64,000 nucleotides of DNA, from positions 186,001 to 250,000 of the forward strand of contig JAFVHP010000011.1 in NCBI GenBank assembly GCA_017474455.1, read 5' to 3'. Under the pieces are notes generated by a model, which was not told the origin of the DNA, did no database searches, and saw only the letters and a program-made list of their open reading frames with translations. A program made the position numbers and the translations under genes. The stretch comes from Lachnospiraceae bacterium (GTDB lineage: Bacteria > Bacillota > Clostridia > Lachnospirales > Lachnospiraceae). This document shows positions 18,553-27,142 of the stretch, piece after piece (within the stretch, counting starts at the first letter, position 1; every line of letters begins with the position of its first letter).

Positions 18553-19656
18553 ATGAAAGAAAAAGTAAAAGCAGGGATAATCGGAGCGGCCGGCTACGGC
18601 GGCGCGCAGATCGCGAGGATCCTGCTGGCGCATCCGGACGCGGAACTTGTTTTTGCGGGTTCGAGGAGCAACAAGGGAACTCCGGCTGCGGATGTATACG
18701 GAAACCTGAGGGGCAGGACACAATTATTATATGTAGATGACAATATGGACGGCTCTGAAGAAGCCGGCAAAATGCTCCTGGAGCTGGCTGACAGCGTGGA
18801 TGTGATCTTTACGGCCACTCCGCAGGGTGCCTGTGCCGGCATGATGAGCGAAGCGCTGCTGGAAAGATGCAGGATAATCGACCTCTCCGCGGATTTCCGG
18901 CTGAAAGACGTCAGTGTTTATGAAAAATGGTATAAGATCGAACATAAGGCACCGCAGTATCTTGCGGAAGCGGTCTATGGCCTGACGGAGATCAACCGCG
19001 AAAAGATCAGGGATACCAGGATCCTGGCCAATCCCGGCTGCTATACGACTTCATCGATCCTTGCCTGCCTGCCGCCTGTGGCCGACGGACTGATCGATAC
19101 CGGAACACTGGTGGTGGATGCGCTGAGCGGTGTCTCCGGCGCGGGACGCGGAGCAAAGACTGCCAATTTGTACTGTGAAGTAAATGAGAGCGCGAAAGCG
19201 TACGGCGTCACCAACCACAGGCACACGCCGGAAATAGAGGAGCAGCTTTCCTATGCAAAGGGAGCCGGGACAAAGCCGGTCACCCTGACCTTCACGCCGC
19301 ACCTTGTCCCGATGAACCGGGGTATCCTGGTCACGGCATATGCGAGTCTGACGGAAAAAGCACTGGCCGCGGACGATCCGGCGGACCTGATCCGGAAGTC
19401 ATATGAACAGCATTACGGCAGTGAGTATTTCATCCGCCTGCTGGGAGAAAAAGGCTGTCCCGAGACCCGTTTCGTGGAAGGCAGCAATTATGTGGATATC
19501 GGCTTTGCAGTCGATAAAAGATGCAGTCGTCTCATTATGATGTCCGCACTGGACAATCTGATGAAAGGCGCGGCGTCCCAGGCAGTACAGAACATGAACG
19601 TCATGTTCGGCCTGGACGAAAAGGCGGGGATCGACTTTATCCCCGACGCACCGTAA
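18553..19656 (+). CDS. argC: N-acetyl-gamma-glutamyl-phosphate reductase
   Basis: A 367-residue ArgC that reduces N-acetylglutamyl phosphate to the semialdehyde with NADPH. GAAGYGGAQ at residues 12-20 is the nucleotide-binding loop, the catalytic nucleophile is Cys163 in NPGCYTTS, and HRHTPEIEEQ near residue 220 is the conserved substrate region. Length fits the long ArgC type. AGGAG at 18540-18544 precedes the ATG. It is the second gene of the arginine operon. Confidence 0.97.
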   Translation: MKEKVKAGIIGAAGYGGAQIARILLAHPDAELVFAGSRSNKGTPAADVYGNLRGRTQLLYVDDNMDGSEEAGKMLLELADSVDVIFTATPQGACAGMMSEALLERCRIIDLSADFRLKDVSVYEKWYKIEHKAPQYLAEAVYGLTEINREKIRDTRILANPGCYTTSSILACLPPVADGLIDTGTLVVDALSGVSGAGRGAKTANLYCEVNESAKAYGVTNHRHTPEIEEQLSYAKGAGTKPVTLTFTPHLVPMNRGILVTAYASLTEKALAADDPADLIRKSYEQHYGSEYFIRLLGEKGCPETRFVEGSNYVDIGFAVDKRCSRLIMMSALDNLMKGAASQAVQNMNVMFGLDEKAGIDFIPDAP

Positions 19657-19681
19657 TACAATTTCAGGAGGATCTTGCAAT

Positions 19682-20914
19682 ATGCAGAAAATAGACGGGG
19701 GGATCACAGCCCCTAAAGGTTTTTCCGTTTCATCCTGCGCGGCGGGCATTAAGTATAAAGACAGGGAAGATATGATCCTGATCCGTTCTGAAGAGCTGTG
19801 TACCTGCGGCGGTGTCTTCACGAGCAACGTCGTCAAGGCAGCTCCCGTGATCTGGGACAGGGATATAATATCGGAAGGAAAGGGCGTAAGGGCGGTCGTG
19901 GTCAATTCCGGTATCGCCAATGCGTGTACCGGACAGGAGGGCCTGGATATCTGTTCGGCAACAGCTTCGGCTGCAGCCGGCGCTCTCGGCATCGGTGAAA
20001 AGGAAGTACTCGTCGGTTCCACAGGCGTGATCGGCATGCAGCTGCCGATGGACAGGATCAGGTCCGGAATTGAAAAGATGGCAGGCACACTGGATGTTTC
20101 CAGGGAAAGCGCGAACAAAGCTGTCAGGGCGATCATGACGACGGATACGGTCCCGAAGGAGAGTGCGTATACATTCGACCTGTATGGTACGACAGCGACC
20201 ATTGCCGGTATGTGCAAGGGCAGCGGTATGATCCATCCGAATATGTGCACCATGCTGGCCTTCATGGCTACCGACGCGGCTATAGAAAAAGAACTTCTGC
20301 AGAAAGCCGTCAGGGAGATCGCAGACGAATCCTTCAATATGATCTCCGTCGACGGGGATACCTCCACGAATGATACCTTTGTCGTCATGGCGAACGGCAT
20401 GAGCGGCGCGCCTGCGATCACTGCGGAGGACGAGGGATATAAGGCTTTCTATGAAGCACTCAGGGCCGTCTGCCTGGAACTGGCGAGAATGATGGCCGGC
20501 GACGGGGAGGGCGCGACCAGGAGGATCGAAATGACCGTCTCCGGTATGGATACGCTGGAGCATGCCAGGATACTGGCCAGATCCGTGATCTGTTCCAGCC
20601 TGACAAAGGCGGCCGTATTCGGCGCCGACGCGAATTTCGGACGCATACTTTGCGCGCTGGGCTATGCCGGTGTCGATTTTGATCCGAATGCGGTGAAACT
20701 CTATTTTGAAAATGCGGATGACCCGTCTGACAAAATGCTGATCTATAACGACGGCGACCCGGTCCCCTTCGATGAGGAAAAGGCCACTGAACTCTTAAAG
20801 AAGCCGGTGGTGCTCATCCATGCCGTGTTCGCGGCGGGTTCCTGCGAAGCCACCGCGTTCGGCTGCGACCTCACCTATGATTATGTGACGATCAACGCAG
20901 ATTACAGAAGCTGA
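19682..20914 (+). CDS. argJ: Glutamate N-acetyltransferase / ornithine acetyltransferase
   Basis: A 410-residue ArgJ, the self-cleaving Ntn-type enzyme that moves the acetyl group from N-acetylornithine to glutamate. GSGMIHPNM precedes the autoproteolysis site, where Thr197 (in LAFMATDA) becomes the nucleophile of the beta chain. DTSTNDT and NFGR motifs are also present. The length is normal. AGGAGG lies upstream of ATG 19682. Its presence means the pathway recycles acetyl groups; whether it also accepts acetyl-CoA (bifunctional) cannot be told, but the GNAT gene upstream could supply the primer. Confidence 0.97.
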   Translation: MQKIDGGITAPKGFSVSSCAAGIKYKDREDMILIRSEELCTCGGVFTSNVVKAAPVIWDRDIISEGKGVRAVVVNSGIANACTGQEGLDICSATASAAAGALGIGEKEVLVGSTGVIGMQLPMDRIRSGIEKMAGTLDVSRESANKAVRAIMTTDTVPKESAYTFDLYGTTATIAGMCKGSGMIHPNMCTMLAFMATDAAIEKELLQKAVREIADESFNMISVDGDTSTNDTFVVMANGMSGAPAITAEDEGYKAFYEALRAVCLELARMMAGDGEGATRRIEMTVSGMDTLEHARILARSVICSSLTKAAVFGADANFGRILCALGYAGVDFDPNAVKLYFENADDPSDKMLIYNDGDPVPFDEEKATELLKKPVVLIHAVFAAGSCEATAFGCDLTYDYVTINADYRS

Positions 20915-20931
20915 AAGGATACAGTTATAAA

Positions 20932-21819
20932 ATGGAATTGGAAGAGAAGAGGCTCCTGGCACAGAAAAAAGCACAGGTCCTGATTGAGGCGCTGCCGTAT
21001 ATCCAGAAATTCAACCGCAAGATCATCGTTGTCAAATACGGCGGCAGCGCCATGACAAACGCCGAGCTGCAGCACAGCGTTATCGAAGACGTTACGCTCC
21101 TTAAGCTGGTCGGCTTCAAACCTATCCTGGTGCACGGCGGCGGCAAGGCCATCAGCAGCTGGGTCGCCAAAAGCGGAAAGGAAGCACAGTTCATCAACGG
21201 ACTGCGCGTAACGGATGAAGAAACGATGGAGATCGCCGAGATGGTCCTCGGCAGGGTCGGAAAGAACCTTGTCACTATGGTAGAGGAACTGGGTGTCAGG
21301 GCCGTCAGCATCAACGGCAAGGACGGCGGGCTCCTGAAGGTTAAAAAGCGGTATTCCGGAGGACAGGATATCGGATTTGTCGGCGACATCTGCGGCGTGG
21401 ATCCCAGGATCCTTTACGACCTGCTGGAGCAGGACTACCTTCCGATCGTAGCGCCTGTCGGCCTCGATGACAATTTCGATACATACAATATCAACGCGGA
21501 TGATGCTGCCTGTGCGATCGCCAGGGCAGTAAAGGCGGACAAGCTGGTATATCTGACGGATGTGGAAGGTCTTTACCGTGATTTCGAGGATAAGTCATCC
21601 TTCATTTCCAGGATCAGCGTGGACGAGGCAAAGGAACTTATAGGAAGCGGCATGATCGGCGGCGGCATGCTGCCGAAACTTTCAGATTGTATCGAAGCAG
21701 TGGACAGCGGAGTGCGCAGGGTGCATATCCTTGACGGCAGGATCCCGCACTGCCTGCTTTTGGAGATATTTACCGACCAGGGCGTCGGCACTGTATTCTA
21801 CAAAGACCAGGAGGTATGA
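20932..21819 (+). CDS. argB: N-acetylglutamate kinase
   Basis: A 295-residue amino-acid kinase that phosphorylates N-acetylglutamate. VVKYGGSAM (about residues 29-37) and [10 protein letters not shown] (about 66-75) bind ATP and substrate; GGGMLPKL near residue 243 is the late conserved loop. The N-terminal helix seen here (residues 1-22) is typical of the hexameric, arginine-feedback-inhibited form, so allosteric control by arginine is likely. It lies 17 bp after argJ. Confidence 0.96.
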   Translation: MELEEKRLLAQKKAQVLIEALPYIQKFNRKIIVVKYGGSAMTNAELQHSVIEDVTLLKLVGFKPILVHGGGKAISSWVAKSGKEAQFINGLRVTDEETMEIAEMVLGRVGKNLVTMVEELGVRAVSINGKDGGLLKVKKRYSGGQDIGFVGDICGVDPRILYDLLEQDYLPIVAPVGLDDNFDTYNINADDAACAIARAVKADKLVYLTDVEGLYRDFEDKSSFISRISVDEAKELIGSGMIGGGMLPKLSDCIEAVDSGVRRVHILDGRIPHCLLLEIFTDQGVGTVFYKDQEV

Positions 21820-21826
21820 GCAAATA

Positions 21827-23029
21827 ATGGCAGAAATGATGGAACTCATCGCGCAGGCGGAAAATGACCTGCTGCATACCTATAACCGTTATCCTATCGT
21901 TTTCGATCACGGCAAGGGCGTTTACCTGTATGATATCGAAGGAAAAAAATACCTGGATTTTGCCGCGGGCATTGCGGTATTCGCCTTCGGTTACGGCAAT
22001 GAGTACTATAACAACGCGCTGAAGACCCAGATCGACAAGCTCCTGCATACGTCGAATTATTTCTATAACGTTCCGGCCATCAATGCTGCACACAGGCTCA
22101 AAGCCCTGACCGGGATGGACAGGGTCTTCTTTACCAACAGCGGTGCGGAAGCAGTGGAAGGCGCCGTAAAGAGCGCCATGAAATACGGTTACGGCAGGGA
22201 CGGGAAGGATGATCATGAAGTGATCGCGCTGGAGCACTCCTTCCACGGACGCACCTATGGCGCGCTGTCCGTTACGGGCAACGAAGCGTACAGAAAGCCC
22301 TTCGGTCCCATGGCAGCCAATGTCCGCTTTGCGAAAATGAACGACATCGACAGTGTGAAGGCGCTGGTCAGCGACAGGACCTGCGCGCTGATCATGGAAG
22401 TCGTACAGGGCGAAGGCGGCCTGATCCCCGCACAGCAGGAATTCCTGGAAGAAGTGCGCAGGATCTGTGACGAAAATGAAATGCTGCTGATCTTTGACGA
22501 GATCCAGTGCGGCATGGGCAGGACAGGTTCCATGTTCGCGTTTGAGAATTACGGCGTAAGGCCGGATATCATGACTCTGGCCAAAGGCCTTGGCTGCGGC
22601 GTCCCCGTAGGCGCATTCCTGATGACGGAAAAAGCCGCCTCCCTGACGCTGGTGCCCGGGGATCACGGTACGACTTACGGAGGCAATCCGTTCGCAGCCG
22701 CGTCCGTAAATGCTGTCCTGGACCTGTTCGAACAGTCGGATGTCCTGGCGCATGTCAGGGACGTTTCGGCATATCTTGAGGCCGGTCTGGACAGCCTGGT
22801 TCAGAAATATGATTTCATAACCGGAAGGCGCGGTGCCGGACTTATGCAGGGACTGATCTTTGACAGACCTGCGGGAGATGTGATAAAAAAGGCAATGGAC
22901 CTCGGACTGGTCATCATAAGTGCGGGAAGCAGTATCATCCGGTTTGTCCCGCCCCTTGTGATCAGCAGGGAAAACGTGGACGAGATGCTCCTGATCCTGG
23001 ATAAGGCGATAAAGGAAGTATTCGGTTAA
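21827..23029 (+). CDS. argD: Acetylornithine aminotransferase
   Basis: A 400-residue class III PLP aminotransferase. The PLP lysine is Lys253 in TLAKGLGCGVPVG, the cofactor phosphate loop is TNSGAEAVEGAVK, and FDEIQCGMGRTG holds the cofactor-binding aspartate. ATG 21827 is preferred: CCAGGAGGT at 21808-21815 is upstream, and longer starts would run deep into argB. It ends the arginine synthesis part of the operon and its stop is directly followed by a GTG start. Confidence 0.95.
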   Translation: MAEMMELIAQAENDLLHTYNRYPIVFDHGKGVYLYDIEGKKYLDFAAGIAVFAFGYGNEYYNNALKTQIDKLLHTSNYFYNVPAINAAHRLKALTGMDRVFFTNSGAEAVEGAVKSAMKYGYGRDGKDDHEVIALEHSFHGRTYGALSVTGNEAYRKPFGPMAANVRFAKMNDIDSVKALVSDRTCALIMEVVQGEGGLIPAQQEFLEEVRRICDENEMLLIFDEIQCGMGRTGSMFAFENYGVRPDIMTLAKGLGCGVPVGAFLMTEKAASLTLVPGDHGTTYGGNPFAAASVNAVLDLFEQSDVLAHVRDVSAYLEAGLDSLVQKYDFITGRRGAGLMQGLIFDRPAGDVIKKAMDLGLVIISAGSSIIRFVPPLVISRENVDEMLLILDKAIKEVFG

Positions 23030-24415
23030 GTGAAGAAGAATTCTGACTGGAAAAAGACCAGGAAAAGAAAAATAGTATTATGGTGGGTACTTTCACTGGC
23101 CGCGGCAGCAAGCATTGCTGCCGTGGTTTTTACCGCGTTCCGGTACGGGATCATCAGGCTGCCGGAACGAAATGAAGGACTGTTTGCCGGCAGAAAGACT
23201 GTCAGGCTCTGGTATTCGGACAAAGCGCTGGACGAATTCCTCTCGGGCGCGGAACTCTATTTCAATGAAAACAACAGGGACCTGAGACTGGATATCAGTT
23301 ACGTGGAAAACGCCGCCTTTCTGGAACAGGTGAACCGGGCGTCGATCGAAGCCGACGAGGACCTGCCTGACCTGTTCATAACGGGTAATGACCAGCTGGA
23401 GATGGCATACCTTTCAGGGCTTGCCGTCCCCGTGAGCGGGGACCTGCATTTTGAAGACCCGCCGTTCTTCCCCGAAGCGGCAGTGAACGCGGTCACCTGT
23501 GACGACAAGATCGTGGGCTGGCCGATGTACTTTGATACGGCGGCCTTTGTTTATGACCCGGCTCTTTTGGGGGAGGGCGATGCCGTACCGGCTACGGTGA
23601 CGGGCCTGATCGGTTTTTCCAACCTGTATAATGCTCCGGCCGGTGTTACCGACGTGTTTAAATGGGACGTCAATGATATTTTCTATAATTACGGTTTCAT
23701 AGGTTCGGCGATCGAGGCCGGAGGCGCCGGCGGGGATGACCCGCAGATGCTGCGGATCTATGACAGGGATGTCCTTAAATGTCTGCAGACATATCAGCAG
23801 CTGTCATCCTACTTTTCGATCGATGCGTCGGAAGTGGATTATGAGACCGTAGTCAATGATTTCCTGCACGGGAAGTATGTTTTTTCCCTGGCGACGACGG
23901 ATATCCTGAAAAGATTTGAAACGGCAGAACTCCTGCAGGACGAGGGCCTGATCGGGGATTTCGGCAGCGCCCCGCTGCCGGATGTCACGGATACTCTCCG
24001 GGCAAAGGGGATGTCTGTGACTTACGCGCTGGTCCTGAACGGATACAGTGCCGAGCAGGAAGCAGCATCAGCTGTGGCAAAGTACCTTGTCTATGACAGG
24101 GGGGCAATGCTGTATGAACAGTCCGGGAAACTTCCCTGCGCAAGGCCTGCCGCACTTACGGATCCCCGTATGGATGGTTTCTATGCGGCATATGAGAAGT
24201 CCGAACCCATTGTAAAAATGAGGGAACTGGGAAACTTCTGGATGCTGACCGAGAACATGCTGCAGAAGGTATGGAGCGGGGAAGACGCGGAAGAATGCCT
24301 GTACGAACTCTATGAGCAGTGTATGAGCCAGCTGGGGCGTGACGCTTCGGGAACTGCCAGGATCACAGATCCGGAACCGGTCGATATCCGGTCGGAACTG
24401 ACCGGCGGGGACTGA
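23030..24415 (+). CDS. Membrane-anchored extracellular solute-binding-like protein (family 1)
   Basis: A 461-residue protein beginning with GTG immediately after the argD stop codon. Residues 1-15 are strongly basic and 16-38 form one membrane helix, with no lipobox cysteine, so the domain is tethered by an uncleaved anchor. The rest resembles sugar-type ABC solute-binding proteins (LPDLFITGNDQLEMAYLSGLAVP is the typical hinge/lobe region; KAKG- and KYLVYDRGAM-like blocks follow). No permease or ATPase gene is next to it. It may bind a ligand for signalling or work with distant transport genes. Ligand unknown; arginine-operon position suggests, but does not show, nitrogen or amino-acid relevance. 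Confidence 0.75.
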   Translation: MKKNSDWKKTRKRKIVLWWVLSLAAAASIAAVVFTAFRYGIIRLPERNEGLFAGRKTVRLWYSDKALDEFLSGAELYFNENNRDLRLDISYVENAAFLEQVNRASIEADEDLPDLFITGNDQLEMAYLSGLAVPVSGDLHFEDPPFFPEAAVNAVTCDDKIVGWPMYFDTAAFVYDPALLGEGDAVPATVTGLIGFSNLYNAPAGVTDVFKWDVNDIFYNYGFIGSAIEAGGAGGDDPQMLRIYDRDVLKCLQTYQQLSSYFSIDASEVDYETVVNDFLHGKYVFSLATTDILKRFETAELLQDEGLIGDFGSAPLPDVTDTLRAKGMSVTYALVLNGYSAEQEAASAVAKYLVYDRGAMLYEQSGKLPCARPAALTDPRMDGFYAAYEKSEPIVKMRELGNFWMLTENMLQKVWSGEDAEECLYELYEQCMSQLGRDASGTARITDPEPVDIRSELTGGD

Positions 24416-24447
24416 TATAAAGTATTTATAAACTTAACATTTGTTTC

Positions 24448-24476
24448 TTGTAAACTAAAAAACCATTAGCTACAAT
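24448..24476 (+). promoter_or_regulatory. Putative comEA promoter
   Basis: TTGTAA at 24448-24453 and TACAAT at 24471-24476 are separated by 17 bp in an AT-rich gap between the solute-binding gene and comEA. The predicted start near 24483 leaves about 65 nt of leader. Confidence 0.6.
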
Positions 24477-24545
24477 TAATTGCATCACACAGCCGCACAC
24501 GCCGGACATGTTCGGATGTATGCCATATAAGGAAAGGATGACTGT

Positions 24546-25199
24546 GTGATGCTGATCAGAAAACGATTCAGTAAAACAGATGAAAAGTCAGGCAGGCGGA
24601 ACCGCCTTATATGCCTGATTTTTGCGGTTCTGGCCGTTTCGGCCGCAGGCGCATGCTCTTCACCGCGTTTTACTTCAGCCGGCCCGGCCGGCATCAGGAT
24701 AGTGGCGGATCCTCCGGAAGAGCAGGAAGATCTGCCGGATAACAGGACCGGTAACGATACCGAAACCGGCCCGGACGGGGGACAAAAGCTGTTCGTTTAT
24801 GTATGCGGGCAGGTCCGTGAGCCGGGCGTATATGAACTCGACGAAGGATCCCGGGTGTTCGAAGCCGTCGAAGCTGCAGGCGGCATGACAGAGGAAGCAC
24901 GACCGGACGGGATCAACCTGGCCGCCATCCTGCGGGATGCCGATGTTGTGTACATCGCTTCCGCCGCGGAGAAAGCCGGTGCCGCAGCCCGTGATGACGG
25001 CCGGATCAATATCAATACCGCGCCTGCATCAGAATTGACAGATCTTCCCGGGATAGGGGAGAAGCGCGCTTCCGATATAACGGATTACCGGGAGCTGAAC
25101 GGCGCTTTTAAGAGTACCGAAGACATTATGCTGGTCAGCGGTATCGGGGAAGCGCTGTATGAGAAGATCAAGGATAAGATCTGCGTAAGCGGGTACTGA
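24546..25199 (+). CDS. comEA: ComEA-like DNA-binding competence protein
   Basis: A 217-residue ComEA. A hydrophobic segment (about 21-36) ends in a cysteine (Cys37 in AAGACSS) that looks like a weak lipobox. An SLBB domain follows (VYVCGQVREPGVYELDEGSRV, about 84-140), then the double helix-hairpin-helix DNA-binding domain (ININTAPASELTDLPGIG, about 155-215). It would hold incoming duplex DNA at the outer membrane face and pass it to ComEC. The start is GTG 24546 or the next codon ATG; GGAAAGG sits upstream. Unusually, a two-component pair separates it from comEC. Confidence 0.9.
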   Translation: MMLIRKRFSKTDEKSGRRNRLICLIFAVLAVSAAGACSSPRFTSAGPAGIRIVADPPEEQEDLPDNRTGNDTETGPDGGQKLFVYVCGQVREPGVYELDEGSRVFEAVEAAGGMTEEARPDGINLAAILRDADVVYIASAAEKAGAAARDDGRININTAPASELTDLPGIGEKRASDITDYRELNGAFKSTEDIMLVSGIGEALYEKIKDKICVSGY

Positions 25200-25262
25200 A
25201 TATGTGTGCCTGCAGGTACGCAGTTGCCGCCGCGGCCTGCGGCTGCGGCTTCGGAGGATAGA

Positions 25263-25958
25263 ATGTCTAAAATACTTGTGGTGGACGATGAGAAGTCCAT
25301 CGTTAAAGGCCTGAGCTTTTCACTGGCACAGGACGGTTACGACGTTGTGTGTGCCTATGACGGTGAAGAAGCGCTCGAAATGCTGCATTCGGAAAACCCG
25401 GATGCCGTACTGCTGGATGTTATGCTGCCCAGACTGTCGGGATTCGATGTCCTGCGCCAGATGCGGCAGTTTTCAAATGTTCCTGTTATCATGCTGACTG
25501 CCAAGGGAGATGACATCGATAAGCTGACCGGTCTCGATTACGGTGCCGATGATTACATCCTTAAACCGTTCAATATACTGGAGGTCAAGGCGAGGATCAA
25601 GGCGGTCTTAAGGAGGACCGGACAGAAATCCGCAGCGCCTGCCGCCGGCACAAGGCTCATCAGCGGAGATCTCATCATGGACACGGATAACCGGACTCTC
25701 TCCATCGCAGGAAGGGAGATCAACCTGACAGGCAAGGAGTTCGAACTCCTGGAACTGATGGTCAGGCATCCCGGCAAGGTCTATGACCGGGAATCCCTGC
25801 TGAAAAGGATATGGGGAGAGGATTATCCCGCCGAAGACAGGACTGTGGACGTCCATGTCAGGAGGCTCAGGGAGAAGATCGAGAGCAATCCGTCAGAACC
25901 CAGGTATGTCCGCACTAAATGGGGCGTAGGGTATTATTACAGAGATCCTGCCAGATGA
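25263..25958 (+). CDS. OmpR/PhoB-type response regulator
   Basis: A 231-residue regulator. The receiver domain has DDE at residues 8-10, phospho-acceptor Asp52 in LLDVMLP, and Lys101 in ILKPF. The winged-helix DNA-binding domain spans about 130-228 (NLTGKEFELLELMVRHPG; VDVHVRRLREKIE). ATG 25263 follows GGAGGATAG; a longer frame lacks this signal. It overlaps the histidine kinase start by four bases, so the two form a pair. Located between comEA and comEC, it could sense envelope state and adjust competence, but WalR/PhoP-like regulators have many roles and the target genes are unknown. Confidence 0.92.
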   Translation: MSKILVVDDEKSIVKGLSFSLAQDGYDVVCAYDGEEALEMLHSENPDAVLLDVMLPRLSGFDVLRQMRQFSNVPVIMLTAKGDDIDKLTGLDYGADDYILKPFNILEVKARIKAVLRRTGQKSAAPAAGTRLISGDLIMDTDNRTLSIAGREINLTGKEFELLELMVRHPGKVYDRESLLKRIWGEDYPAEDRTVDVHVRRLREKIESNPSEPRYVRTKWGVGYYYRDPAR

Positions 25959-27055
25959 AGGAAAACAGTACTGAAAAGAGGCAGGGGGCTTTTTCATTTC
26001 TCCGGAGCATGAAGCTCCGTCTGTTCGTATGCCTTCTATTGACCGGGATCATTCCCGTGTTTGTCATGGGTGAGATCATGATCAGGTCCAACCTGAAGGA
26101 ATTCGGCCAGGGTATTGTCCATAAGGCTTTTGTCAGGGATACGTTCACACTGGAACTGATCCTGTTTCTTGTCGTGATCCTTATATCAGTCCTTCTTACA
26201 GCGATCCTGGCCAGGCCAGTTGAAAGACTGAAGGAGGCTGTGACCGAGCGGAGCCTTGGCCATACGGATCAGGACGTGTCAGGCTCCGGTTATCTGGAGA
26301 CTGAACAGATCGCGGAGGAGTTCAATACTCTGACCGGCAGGCTGGATGATATGGACAGATCCAGGCTGGAATTTGTCTCAAATGTATCACATGAGCTGAA
26401 AACGCCTATGGCGTCCATGAAAGTACTGGCAGATTCACTCCTTCTCCAGGAGGATGTCCCGCCTGAAATGTACCGGGAATTCCTGGAAGATATCGATGAA
26501 GAGATCGACAGGGAGAACGATCTGATCCAGGAACTCCTGGGCCTTACAAAGATCGAACAGAAAGCGGCGCCAATGAACATCACGGCGGTCAACATCAACG
26601 CCCTGGCAGAGAGGATACTGAAGCGTGTCCGCCCCCTCGCCCAGAAACGCGATATTGAGCTGACCCTGCTTTCCGAGCGTGATGTTACGGCATATGTGGA
26701 TGAAGTCAAGATGACCATGATCATCACCAACCTGGTGGACAACGCGGTCAAGTATAATAAAGACCACGGCAGGGTGGACGTGACCGTTGATTCGGACCAT
26801 AAGATGTTTACCGTCGCCGTGAGTGATACGGGCAGCGGGATCCCCGCCGAAGCGCTTCCGTATATCTATGAACGTTTCTATCGTGTAGACAAATCCAGAT
26901 CCAGGGAAGTCGGCGGGACAGGCCTGGGTCTTGCCATCGTAAAGAGCGCCGTCGTGCTGCACCGCGGGACGATCTCCGTAGTCAGCAAAGAGAATGAGGG
27001 CAGTACCTTTACCGTCAGCATTCCCCTGTCTTATAAACAGAGAACGGCCGTCTGA
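25955..27055 (+). CDS. Membrane sensor histidine kinase
   Basis: A 366-residue kinase with two membrane helices (about 20-42 and 64-86) and only a short loop of about 20 residues outside, so it probably senses within the membrane or through a partner. A HAMP-like linker leads to the H-box with phospho-acceptor His146 (VSNVSHELKTPM). The ATPase domain has NLVDNAVKYN, DTGSGIP and GGTGLGLAI. ATG 25955 overlaps the regulator stop (ATGA). Its stop at 27053-27055 marks the upstream limit of the comEC reading frame. Confidence 0.92.
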   Translation: MKENSTEKRQGAFSFLRSMKLRLFVCLLLTGIIPVFVMGEIMIRSNLKEFGQGIVHKAFVRDTFTLELILFLVVILISVLLTAILARPVERLKEAVTERSLGHTDQDVSGSGYLETEQIAEEFNTLTGRLDDMDRSRLEFVSNVSHELKTPMASMKVLADSLLLQEDVPPEMYREFLEDIDEEIDRENDLIQELLGLTKIEQKAAPMNITAVNINALAERILKRVRPLAQKRDIELTLLSERDVTAYVDEVKMTMIITNLVDNAVKYNKDHGRVDVTVDSDHKMFTVAVSDTGSGIPAEALPYIYERFYRVDKSRSREVGGTGLGLAIVKSAVVLHRGTISVVSKENEGSTFTVSIPLSYKQRTAV

Positions 27056-27142
27056 TCTTTCCGGAAAGAAGGAATTTATATACGTCCTGCTTCACGCCCG
27101 CTGTGTATCTGCGCAGCGGTCTTTATACTTATACTTTATGTC

